Assembly (NCBI GenBank): GCA_964576215.1
Contig: CAZNVM010000043.1
Location: 1-14,468 of the forward strand
DNA length: 14,468 nt
Reading direction: 5' to 3'
Origin: JAVBSX01 sp964576215
Lineage (GTDB): Bacteria > Planctomycetota > Planctomycetia > Pirellulales > Thermoguttaceae
The position numbers and the translations under genes were made by a program. The notes under the pieces are model-generated. The model was not told the origin of the DNA. It did not search any database and saw only the letters and a program-made list of their open reading frames with translations. Positions 1 through 6,747 of this stretch are shown one piece after another (position 1 is the first letter of the stretch; every line of letters starts with the position of its first letter).

Positions 1-1131
1 AACGGAAATTACTTAAACGCCAACGTACCGATCACGTTGAACAAACCCGCCGGGATTTTGACGCTTACCGGGGACATTTCCCTGCGGTCCGATCTGTTGC
101 GCGATCCGGGCGAAATCGATCCGAGAACGGCAACGCTACTCGACATTAAATGTGTCAGCTGGAATGGAACAAGCATTGTCGGCGACGTGGCCTGTCGAAG
201 TTATAACGCCGGATATTCCGATCTTGCCGTTGCGTCCGGTGTCACGCTGGACACCTTTTCGTTTTCAAAAAACGGAAGCGTGAATATTTATGGTACGATT
301 CGCGTCGAACAGTTTCACTTTACTATCGCGGACGACTGGAACGGCGGATACCTTGTTTATTGGACAGAGCCACCGGCCACGCCGGGAGGTTTCACGGCGA
401 ACGTCGTTTCGCCGACTCAAATCAATCTCTCCTGGAATTCCGTGAGTGGAGCAGCCGGGTATAAAGCGCGGCGTTCGACGGATCAAACGAATTGGATTGA
501 CGTTTACACCGGGACAAGTACAAGCGCGTCCGCGACCGGGTTGTCGGCAAATACACTTTATCACTTTCAACTTGCAGCTTACAACAGTTCCATGGCTTAT
601 TCACAATACGCAACAATAAGTGCGACGACGCTTTCCGGTGCCCCGAGCGCACCGACCAACGTTCAGGCCGTCGCGTTGAATCAATCGACGAACGTGGAAA
701 TCCTGTTCGACACCGTCGTCGGTGCGACGAGTTACGTGGTCGAGTGGGACACGACTTCGGCGTTTTCGAGTCCGACGGCGTTATCGGCGGTCTCGGCTTC
801 CCCGGCGACACACGCCGTCGGTGCGACGGACGCCACCCGATTCTATCGCGTGAAGGCGGTGAACGCTTCCGGGTCGTCGGGCTGGTCCTCAACCGTCAGT
901 GCGAAAACGCCGACGACCGCACCGGGAAACATTGCGACACCGAGCATCACGTCCACGTCGATCACGGTGAGCGTCACGCCGTCGGGAACGGCAACCAAAA
1001 CCAAGTTTGAGTACAAGACCGGTGCCGGAGCGTGGACGACGGCCCAAGACGGTAGCGGTACAAGCTGTGTAATCTCCGGCTTGAGTCCGATCACCGGATA
1101 CGATTTTCGCGTTTCCTCAGACAACGTTTAA
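1..1131 (+). CDS. FN3-repeat protein, 5'-partial, ends at a premature-looking TAA
   Basis: The frame is open from the first base, so the true start lies outside the window; the TTG at 37 is only the first possible start codon in view. The first ~120 visible residues are beta-rich and unrecognised. Then come FN3 domains at about nt 370-636, 640-918 and 919-1176, each with the usual landmarks (LSW near strand B, Y/F-x-V/F-x-R pairs, a late G-L-S/T turn). The stop at 1129-1131 falls in the last strand of the third domain, and the same frame resumes at once with matching FN3 sequence. FN3 domains usually serve as spacers or carbohydrate-contacting modules in secreted bacterial proteins and phage tail proteins. 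I infer a surface or virion-exposed adhesion role. Whether this gene is phage or host is unclear. Base composition is GC-rich compared with the next gene. Confidence 0.75.
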   Translation, partial: NGNYLNANVPITLNKPAGILTLTGDISLRSDLLRDPGEIDPRTATLLDIKCVSWNGTSIVGDVACRSYNAGYSDLAVASGVTLDTFSFSKNGSVNIYGTIRVEQFHFTIADDWNGGYLVYWTEPPATPGGFTANVVSPTQINLSWNSVSGAAGYKARRSTDQTNWIDVYTGTSTSASATGLSANTLYHFQLAAYNSSMAYSQYATISATTLSGAPSAPTNVQAVALNQSTNVEILFDTVVGATSYVVEWDTTSAFSSPTALSAVSASPATHAVGATDATRFYRVKAVNASGSSGWSSTVSAKTPTTAPGNIATPSITSTSITVSVTPSGTATKTKFEYKTGAGAWTTAQDGSGTSCVISGLSPITGYDFRVSSDNV

Positions 1132-1449
1132 CAAATGGCTTATTCAAATTACGCAACGATCTCCGCAACGACGCTCCCGGACTTGCATCCGCCGGAGACG
1201 CCGGTGTTTTTGACGCCGGTGGTGGGGTCGGACCGCGTGATTTTGAGCTGGGACGCCGTTGCAAACGCGACCGGTTACAGCGTGGAGTACCGAACCGGGA
1301 GCGGGGCGTGGGTTGCCGGGTGGAGCGGGGCGAAGACGAAGGCGATCATCACCGGCTTGACGCCGGAAACGGAATATGAGTTTCGACTCAAGGCAAGCAA
1401 CGCCGACGGCGACAGCGGCTGGGCGACGATTGCTGTTAAGACGAAAGCA
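370..1449 (+). repeat. Array of four FN3 domains
   Basis: Four FN3 units of roughly 85-93 codons lie at about 370-636, 640-918, 919-1176 and 1189-1449. Units 1 and 3 end in almost the same peptide (MAYS[QN]YATISATTL). Their DNA differs mainly at synonymous positions (aca/acg, ata/atc, agt/tcc, gcg/gca, ctt/ctc), which indicates an old duplication kept by selection on the protein. Units 2 and 4 share a different ending built on NASGSSGW / NADGDSGW. The array therefore alternates between two end types. Confidence 0.7.
1129..1131 (+). other. In-frame ochre codon interrupting the third FN3 domain
   Basis: TAA sits between RVSSDNV and QMAYSNYATI within the last beta-strand region of an FN3 domain. 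It is followed by CAA and then ATG. The frame is open on both sides for a long way. Other genes here (1530, 6703, 7791) end in TAA, so a general reassignment of TAA is unlikely. Confidence 0.8.
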
Positions 1450-1530
1450 GTTGGTCCGATAAGAATCATTCGGTTTGAAAGAATTTCTGTTGTGACACCT
1501 CAAGAGACAAATATTGTTAAAGGTGGCTAA
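1135..1530 (+). pseudogene. Downstream part of the FN3-repeat protein, beyond the in-frame stop
   Basis: This is the same reading frame as the upstream FN3 gene, separated only by TAA (1129-1131) and one CAA codon. It opens with MAYSNYATISATTL, which closes the interrupted FN3 domain and matches the end of the first FN3 domain (MAYSQYATISATTL at nt 592). A full fourth FN3 domain follows (about nt 1189-1449: ILSWDAV, YSVEYRTG, ITGLTPETEYEFRLKASN). A 25-residue tail ends the protein. No SD precedes the ATG at 1135, so independent initiation would rely on restart after the stop. It could be a nonsense-broken gene, a readthrough extension, a stop-restart pair, or a sequencing error. The stop overlaps the next start (TAATG), so the two genes are probably translationally coupled. 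Confidence 0.6.
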
Positions 1531-1973
1531 TGTTTTTTAAAGCGACAAATGAATTAGTTGTAGGTGGCAAGCCGATTTTCCTTGGTGTTATCAAGGAAGG
1601 TTTTTTTGACCCGACAGCAGGAGAGTTTACCGATGCGCTTCCTTTGATTCGAGACGAAGTTCAATCAATGACGTACAGCGTGTTTAAACTTGGAGCAAGG
1701 CAAACAGGATCATCGTCGATAGGTTTTGGAATGAATCCAGTCGATAATTTTCAGAATGTTGCAATTCCATTAACTTCAATCAAGCCGTTTGATTTTGTGC
1801 CAGATTGGGTTTACGAAAAAATAAAAGAAAAAAAGTTCAAAGTGAATTTCTCGTTCGTACCCGATAATGTTCCGCCGATTTTCGAGACAGCGGGAACTTA
1901 TCAAATCCGATTTGAAGTAACCGACATCAAAGGAGAAATCCATCCCGCAGTATTGGAGATTAACGTAAGGTGA
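1530..1973 (+). CDS. Unknown beta-rich protein between FN3 gene and terminase
   Basis: 147 residues, not recognised. No signal peptide or membrane segment is visible. The C-terminal third (about residues 120-147: GTYQIRFEVTD...AVLEINV) reads like the last strands of an immunoglobulin-like or PKD-like beta-sandwich, with alternating hydrophobic residues. A short basic helix (YEKIKEKKFK) precedes it. The start overlaps the upstream stop by one base (TAATG), so translation is probably coupled and no SD is needed. It occupies the place where a small terminase subunit is often found, but it lacks an obvious helix-turn-helix or coiled coil, so I do not call it one. Its base composition is clearly more AT-rich than the FN3 array. 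A role in a tail fibre or accessory structural complex with the FN3 protein is possible but unproven. Confidence 0.6.
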   Translation: MFFKATNELVVGGKPIFLGVIKEGFFDPTAGEFTDALPLIRDEVQSMTYSVFKLGARQTGSSSIGFGMNPVDNFQNVAIPLTSIKPFDFVPDWVYEKIKEKKFKVNFSFVPDNVPPIFETAGTYQIRFEVTDIKGEIHPAVLEINVR

Positions 1974-1996
1974 TACCCCTCGATAGGTACTACTTG

Positions 1997-2022
1997 AAGG
2001 GTAGGACCGTTTACCTACCCTT
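1997..2022 (+). terminator. 9-bp perfect hairpin before the terminase gene
   Basis: AAGGGTAGG (1997-2005) pairs perfectly with CCTACCCTT (2014-2022) around an 8-base loop. It lies in the only gap between the FN3/unknown pair and the packaging genes, 24 bases after a stop codon. The 3' side continues GCTGCCATACCCC and is not T-rich, so this is not a classical intrinsic terminator. Nearby copies of ATACCCCT (1975 and 2029) and an AGGTA / TACCT pair allow alternative pairings, so an attenuator or processing site is equally possible. Confidence 0.4.
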
Positions 2023-2072
2023 GCTGCCATACCCCTTCCCTTAATTATTTATTTCCCCTGAAGTTGTAAAAA

Positions 2073-4064
2073 ATGCCGCGAAAAGATTACGAAAAGCAGA
2101 AAGAATCCTCTCGTAACCGGGTCAGAAAAATTTCTCGACTCGGTCGCGAGATCGGTCCGATTCCTGCCCGTCGCAATCCACAGGCGGTTATGCGAAGTGC
2201 AACGGACCTTGAATTTTTTCTGAAAACTTATTTCCCGGAAAAATTTTACCGTCCGTTCGGTAAGCCGCACTTGGAATTGATTACTCAACTTGAACGAATC
2301 ATTCGCGTCGGTGGACGTGTTGCGTGTGCCCTTCCACGGGGAATTGGGAAGTCAACAACCTTGCTCGGCGCAGCAAACTGGGCCTTGAATTTTGGCTACC
2401 GCAATTGCGTGGTTTTTATTGCCAAAAAACAAGAAGAGGCGATTAAGGGGATTGAATTTTTCAAGGCCGCCTACGGGCTTAATCAGCATTTGTTTGCCGA
2501 CTTCCCGGAAATATGCTATCCGATCAATATGATTGAGGAAAGTGGACACCTGACACGCGGCCAAACGCTCGGCGGTCATCGTACACGAATCCTCTGGAAT
2601 CAGGATTCTCTCCGACTTCCAACTGTTTCCGATGGGCACCGTTTGACGCCATCCTCTGGAAGTTGGATTGTTACCGGTTCGATCAACTCAATTCCACGTG
2701 GTACGAGGTACGAAGGAGCAGAAGGCGATACGTTGCGCCCTGACCTTGTACTTTTGGATGATCCGCAAGACGATAATATTGCGCGTTCACCGCAACGGGT
2801 CGCCAAAGTCGTCAGAGATATTGAAGGGGCGATTAAGGGTCTTGCAAAGGCCGGTCAACGTATTGCGATGGCGATGGCGTGCACGGTGATTCAACCTGGC
2901 GACGTTGCCGACACGTTCCTAGATCGTACAAAAAAACCGAAGTGGTACGGCATTCGATACAAACTGCTTGAATCGTTCCCGAAGCGAATGGACCTTTGGG
3001 GCAAATATAGTGATCTTTGGAACGAGGATGAAGAGGAAGCAACGGAGTTTTATCGGGAACATCGTCAAGAGATGGACGAAGGTGCTGAGGTAAATTTTAA
3101 AGGTGTTTTCGACAGCAAGAGCGAAATCTCCGAGTTGCAATACGCAATGAATCTTTACTTCGAAAACCCTGAAACGTTTTTCGCGGAATATCAAAACGAA
3201 CCGTATCAAGATTCTGTTGGCGATTTGGTTGTTTCTGCGATGCAAATCAGAAGCCGCGTCAACGGACGCGCCCGAGGTATTGTTCCGAACACAGCGGAAA
3301 AACTTACTGCGTTTATCGACGTTCATAGCGACATTCACTACTGGGCCGTGGCGGCGTGGGATAAACACTTGACTGGGTGGATCATTGATTACGGAACGTT
3401 CCCGAAACAGTCCTCCAGCTATTTCCGAAAAAACGATGATGGAAATGTAACATTGCGGCGTCTTTATCCCGGCGTCGGAGTCGATGAAGCAATGCGGCAA
3501 GGTGCCCGTGAATTGATGTCGCATCTGATCGACCGGGAATTCGAACGCGAAAACGGGGAGTCCGTCGGTATTGACAAAATCCTTGTTGACACCGGGTTCA
3601 AGTGGAGCGTGATCGAAGATGCGATGCGCATGCTAACACCGGCGGAGTTGCGATTGGTCCATGAATATCGTGGGCGCGGGTTTAGGGCAGTCAACAAGCC
3701 GATTTCCGAATTCCGACGTATGCCGGGTCTTACCATCGGCTGGCACTGGCTTTACAAGAAAATGAACAAGAGGTCGTTTTACACTTTCGAAGTTGACACG
3801 AATTACGGAAAGACAGAGGTTCACTCTGGTTTTGTGGTCAATGTCGGTGACAAAGGTTCGATTTCGCTCTGGGGAAACAAGCCGGAAGAACATCGAATGT
3901 TCGCCGACCACTGCGCCGCCGAGGCCGCAACGCTCGTAAAAGCGAACGGGCGTGAGATTTACGAATTTTTTGAAAAACCACATAGGCCGGACAATCATTT
4001 TTTCGATTGTATCGTTGGTTGCCGGTTCGCTGCGTCGATTGAAGGGATGGGGCCGCAAGCATGA
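2073..4064 (+). CDS. terL: Terminase large subunit (packaging ATPase and nuclease)
   Basis: 663 residues. This is the motor that pumps DNA into the prohead through the portal and cuts the concatemer. The N-terminal ATPase has a Walker A loop PRGIGKST (residues 88-95), and a Walker B strand DLVLLDDPQ (224-232) preceded by the arginine-rich stretch IPRGTRYEG. The C-terminal RNase H-like nuclease shows a plausible acidic triad: D416 in AFIDVHSD, D506 in ILVDTGFKW and D645 in HFFDCIVGC. The length suits a two-domain large terminase. The first 40 residues are strongly basic and may contact DNA or a small subunit. No SD precedes the ATG (AT-rich leader ending in GTAAAAA). The stop overlaps the next start (ATGA). 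No small subunit is recognisable in the window. Confidence 0.93.
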   Translation: MPRKDYEKQKESSRNRVRKISRLGREIGPIPARRNPQAVMRSATDLEFFLKTYFPEKFYRPFGKPHLELITQLERIIRVGGRVACALPRGIGKSTTLLGAANWALNFGYRNCVVFIAKKQEEAIKGIEFFKAAYGLNQHLFADFPEICYPINMIEESGHLTRGQTLGGHRTRILWNQDSLRLPTVSDGHRLTPSSGSWIVTGSINSIPRGTRYEGAEGDTLRPDLVLLDDPQDDNIARSPQRVAKVVRDIEGAIKGLAKAGQRIAMAMACTVIQPGDVADTFLDRTKKPKWYGIRYKLLESFPKRMDLWGKYSDLWNEDEEEATEFYREHRQEMDEGAEVNFKGVFDSKSEISELQYAMNLYFENPETFFAEYQNEPYQDSVGDLVVSAMQIRSRVNGRARGIVPNTAEKLTAFIDVHSDIHYWAVAAWDKHLTGWIIDYGTFPKQSSSYFRKNDDGNVTLRRLYPGVGVDEAMRQGARELMSHLIDREFERENGESVGIDKILVDTGFKWSVIEDAMRMLTPAELRLVHEYRGRGFRAVNKPISEFRRMPGLTIGWHWLYKKMNKRSFYTFEVDTNYGKTEVHSGFVVNVGDKGSISLWGNKPEEHRMFADHCAAEAATLVKANGREIYEFFEKPHRPDNHFFDCIVGCRFAASIEGMGPQA

Positions 4065-4285
4065 AAAAACAGACACGATTACAGTTTGTCCGGGAAATGA
4101 TTATCAAACTTCGGACAGCGTTGTTAAACGCCGATCCGACCGTTACAAACATCTCGGTTGATGGTGATTCCACAGCGTACAACGTTGAACAGGCCAACAA
4201 GTTGCTTGAAAAATATGAAGAGGAAGAACGGCGTTTGAGTGGTAAGTTTTCGACGCTCGAAACAATTGACATGGGGAGGATGTAA
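4061..4285 (+). CDS. gpW-like head-tail joining protein
   Basis: 74 residues, close to the 68 of lambda gpW. The pattern is an N-terminal helix (about residues 5-25), a short beta-hairpin (VTNISVDGDSTAYN, about 28-41) and a second charged helix (VEQANKLLEKYEEEERRL). This is the alpha-beta-alpha layout of gpW-type connector proteins that bind under the portal after DNA filling. Its place between terminase and portal is exactly that of lambda W. The start overlaps the terminase stop by four bases, so translation is likely coupled. The call rests on length, predicted fold pattern and position, not on strict residue identity. Confidence 0.7.
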   Translation: MKKQTRLQFVREMIIKLRTALLNADPTVTNISVDGDSTAYNVEQANKLLEKYEEEERRLSGKFSTLETIDMGRM

Positions 4286-4290
4286 GCACA

Positions 4291-5679
4291 ATGTTTAAAA
4301 CAATGTCCAACCTTAAAAACTGGATTCCCCGAATCGTCAAACTCGGATTTTACGAGGGTGTCAAGGGAAACTTCGGACTTGCGCCAACAATCACCTCGAC
4401 ACGCCCGGCGGACAAAGAACTTACGATCTGGGACCGGGAATCGGCGATTTCCAAGATTCGTGAGATTCAAACGAATTTTGTGTTAGCCACGTTTCTGGTA
4501 GACAAGCATATCCAGTACATGGCGACATACAAGTTTCAATGTAAAAGTCCATACCCGGATTTTAACGAGAAATTTGAGTTGTTATTTTCAAATTGGAAAA
4601 GGAAAAGTCATTGCGATTTTTATGAGCAGTTTTCGTTTGACGAATTATTGCAAATTATCGAACGCCACCGCGTCTGTGATGGAGACGTGATGATTGCAAA
4701 AGTCAAGGGAGGAAAGATTCAAGTTATTGAAGGAGATCGTGTCCGAAATGCGATTGTCGAAAAAGACCCGCCAGATCAGTGGACGCACGGCGTAAAATGT
4801 GACAAATATGGCAGAGTTTTACAGTATCACGTTGCGAACCGGCTCCCTGACGGCGGCTTTGTCGATGGTCAACACCTTTGGGCGGATCGGACGTGGCTTG
4901 TAGGATACCGAAACAGCGTCAATCAGAGACGCGGAACAAGCCCTCTGTTGCCGGCAATCAATCACTTGCGAACGCTCGACAAAACATTTACACACGCCGC
5001 TGCCAAGGAATTGCTATCACAAAAACTCGCGTTGGTTTCGAAACAGGAAGTCAATCCGCACAGTATTTTTCCAAGCCTTGAAGAAAAACAACGGAAATTA
5101 CAGAGTGAAGTTTCCGAGAGTTTTGAAGGCATCAAGGTAGTAAATTTGAACGAAACGGATTCACTGGAAATTTTGGAAAGCAAGAACCCTTCTCAAAACA
5201 CCCAGCAGTTCTGGGAAGCGATGATTCGCATGGTATTACTTGCATTGAAAATTCCTTACACCTTTTATGACGGTTCTAAGACGACGTATTTCGGTGCGGA
5301 AGGTGAGTATAACCAGTATTTCGACAGCTGTGCCACCGATCAGATTCCCATGCTCGAATGGTTGCATGAATTGAGCGAATGGCTTTTGAACGAATGGGTA
5401 GCCGAGGAGCTTGTTGAACTTCCCGACGGAGAAACAACCGAATCCATGTCAAAATACCTTCGATGGAATAGCGGAGGTATGCCGTTCTTCCTGATGTTCC
5501 GGCTGGTTAAGGATGCGCATACTGCCATGATGGTCGGTGCAACGACACCACAAAAATTCGCCGCTTGGTTCGGAAACGATTTCGGAGAAAACGCCCGTGA
5601 GATGCGAGAAGCGATTGAAGGAACAAATGGGATTCCGTACATATTTGCCCAACAGACACCAGCAAACATAAGCTCATAA
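4291..5679 (+). CDS. Portal protein, lambda gpB type
   Basis: 462 residues. It forms the dodecameric ring at the unique capsid vertex through which DNA enters and leaves. Lambda-portal family features include a helical N-terminal part with WDRESAISKIREI, then CDGDVMIAKVKGGKIQVIEGDRVRN (about residues 130-155), where 'gD...iqviE.dR' is typical. KCDKYGRVLQYHVANR, a conserved QRRGTSPLLPAINHLRTLDK segment (about 210-230) and a helical C-terminal half follow. Length is slightly below lambda gpB (533). A GGGGAGG tract about 11 bases upstream may serve as a distant SD. The gene follows the gpW-like gene by 5 bases and precedes the protease by 1 base, as in a single packaging operon. Confidence 0.9.
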   Translation: MFKTMSNLKNWIPRIVKLGFYEGVKGNFGLAPTITSTRPADKELTIWDRESAISKIREIQTNFVLATFLVDKHIQYMATYKFQCKSPYPDFNEKFELLFSNWKRKSHCDFYEQFSFDELLQIIERHRVCDGDVMIAKVKGGKIQVIEGDRVRNAIVEKDPPDQWTHGVKCDKYGRVLQYHVANRLPDGGFVDGQHLWADRTWLVGYRNSVNQRRGTSPLLPAINHLRTLDKTFTHAAAKELLSQKLALVSKQEVNPHSIFPSLEEKQRKLQSEVSESFEGIKVVNLNETDSLEILESKNPSQNTQQFWEAMIRMVLLALKIPYTFYDGSKTTYFGAEGEYNQYFDSCATDQIPMLEWLHELSEWLLNEWVAEELVELPDGETTESMSKYLRWNSGGMPFFLMFRLVKDAHTAMMVGATTPQKFAAWFGNDFGENAREMREAIEGTNGIPYIFAQQTPANISS

Positions 5680-5680
5680 T

Positions 5681-6703
5681 ATGCAAACCTACCCGATACT
5701 GTTACATGTTTTGACCGGCGACCCGATCCGGCATGATGATGTTATAGACGGAAAACCGTTTATCGTTGACCTTTCAACGATTCGGTTTAGCGATAATGCC
5801 ATACTGGACTACAACCACCAGGAAGAGAATATCGAAAGTTATGTAGGAACATCGAGAAATTTTCGCGTCACCGGTGAAGGACTGTTTGCAGACGGCGAGA
5901 TTATACAAGTCAAAGATAATGATCCGGCAGGGCTGCTCATTGCAAAACTTGCCAGCAAAAAATTTCACTACGGTTGTTCGCCTCGCCTTGAGCTTGGGCC
6001 CTACACGGTTTTACGTAGCGGAGAGACGGCAATCGTCAATGGAGCGGAGCGAAACGGACCGCTTCATATTTTCAGAAATTCACTCGTCCAAGGAGTTGCG
6101 GTGACACCGTACCCGACCGACGAAGGAACCAGTGTAACACTTTTAAGCGCGACCGGGATCGTCCTGCTCGCATCCAACAATCCTATCATAAAGGAGAACA
6201 TTGATATGGCCGACGATAATACCACGCCGGACACTCCGGAATCGCCAACACTGAAAGAACCGCTCTTGAAGGAACTCGCAGATTTGGTCGGTGCTGAGAA
6301 AGCACTTGAACTTTTTCAGAGTGGAGAAGACCTTCAGGTTTTACTTGACGGTGCCGCGATTGCCGCAAAGCTTGGACTGACCGCACCGGCAACGGATACC
6401 GCCTCACTTTCCGACGAAACGAAAACGGTGGAAGATGACCCGGAAAAAGAGAAAGCCGCACAGCTTTCGGACGAACCCAATCCTGGCGACGACGAAGAGA
6501 AAAAGAAAACCGCCGAATTGTCAGCATTGACAAAAAAAGTCGGTTCGCTAGAAAAGCAGATCGTTAATCTGTCTGCAAAACTTACCGCCGCTCGAGCGTC
6601 GGATGGAATCGAAAGTTCGGTTGAGAAACCGAAGACGGTGCCAACCGTGTACAGTATGGAAGCCGAGTTGCAACGAAGGGAAAAAATCCTTTCTGGAAAT
6701 TAG
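5681..6703 (+). CDS. Prohead maturation protease fused to scaffold domain
   Basis: 340 residues in two parts. Residues 1 to about 165 match the pattern of HK97-type (S78-like, herpesvirus-fold) prohead proteases: a His in ILDYNHQEEN (H46), then VTGEGLFADGEI, a Ser in FHYGCSPRLEL (S100), and the closing strand RNSLVQGVAVTPYP. H46 and S100 are my candidate catalytic residues. Residues 176-340 are acidic, lysine- and glutamate-rich and helical, with a coiled coil near 280-305 (LTKKVGSLEKQIVNLSAKL), as in scaffolding proteins. The protease would cut the scaffold and capsid precursor during maturation. It starts 1 base after the portal stop. A second strong start at codon 176 probably makes the scaffold alone, as in lambda C/Nu3 and herpesvirus UL26/UL26.5. 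Confidence 0.82.
   Translation: MQTYPILLHVLTGDPIRHDDVIDGKPFIVDLSTIRFSDNAILDYNHQEENIESYVGTSRNFRVTGEGLFADGEIIQVKDNDPAGLLIAKLASKKFHYGCSPRLELGPYTVLRSGETAIVNGAERNGPLHIFRNSLVQGVAVTPYPTDEGTSVTLLSATGIVLLASNNPIIKENIDMADDNTTPDTPESPTLKEPLLKELADLVGAEKALELFQSGEDLQVLLDGAAIAAKLGLTAPATDTASLSDETKTVEDDPEKEKAAQLSDEPNPGDDEEKKKTAELSALTKKVGSLEKQIVNLSAKLTAARASDGIESSVEKPKTVPTVYSMEAELQRREKILSGN
6190..6197 (+). promoter_or_regulatory. Internal Shine-Dalgarno site for the nested scaffold
   Basis: AAAGGAGA lies inside the protease coding frame, 8 bases before the ATG at 6206. It is one of only two long SD matches that I see upstream of genes in the window. It decides the internal start. Confidence 0.75.
6206..6703 (+). 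CDS. Nested in-frame scaffold protein (internal start)
   Basis: 165 residues, in frame with the 3' half of the protease gene (codon 176 onward, MADDNTTPDTPES). The internal ATG has the SD AAAGGAGA at 6190-6197 with 8 bases to the ATG. The capsid gene has the same 8-base SD and the same spacing (6732-6739 to 6748), and both end in TGATATG. The product is acidic, rich in E, K, D and S, and ends in a coiled-coil segment and a basic tip (MEAELQRREKILSGN). Scaffold C-termini of this type often bind capsid protein. Scaffold is needed in much larger amounts than protease, which explains a strong internal start. The start is inferred from sequence only. Confidence 0.75.
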   Translation: MADDNTTPDTPESPTLKEPLLKELADLVGAEKALELFQSGEDLQVLLDGAAIAAKLGLTAPATDTASLSDETKTVEDDPEKEKAAQLSDEPNPGDDEEKKKTAELSALTKKVGSLEKQIVNLSAKLTAARASDGIESSVEKPKTVPTVYSMEAELQRREKILSGN

Positions 6704-6731
6704 TCTTTCATTAACCAATTTTTACTCACAC

Positions 6732-6739
6732 AAAGGAGA
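6732..6739 (+). promoter_or_regulatory. Strong Shine-Dalgarno site of the major capsid gene
   Basis: AAAGGAGA lies 8 bases before the ATG at 6748, within a 44-base AT-rich gap that follows the protease/scaffold stop. It fixes the capsid start and fits the need for high output. Confidence 0.85.
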
Positions 6740-6747
6740 TAAATGAT

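Noticed and set aside
37..39. TTG at 37 as the start of the FN3 gene
   Set aside because: The frame is open to the window edge and no SD precedes it; the gene clearly begins upstream.
1129..1131. Reassignment of TAA as a sense codon
   Set aside because: Other genes in the window (1530, 6703, 7791) end cleanly at TAA just before the next gene.
1997..2030. Classical rho-independent terminator
   Set aside because: The stem is good but the 3' side has no T-tract, so it is listed only as a terminator-like hairpin.
2919..3524. 201-codon open frame on the minus strand inside terL
   Set aside because: It lies wholly within the well-supported terminase, has no SD or recognisable motif, and is a compositional shadow.
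3838..4470. 210-codon minus-strand frame across terL, gpW-like and portal genes
   Set aside because: It spans three convincing plus-strand genes and its product is low-complexity and arginine/serine-rich.
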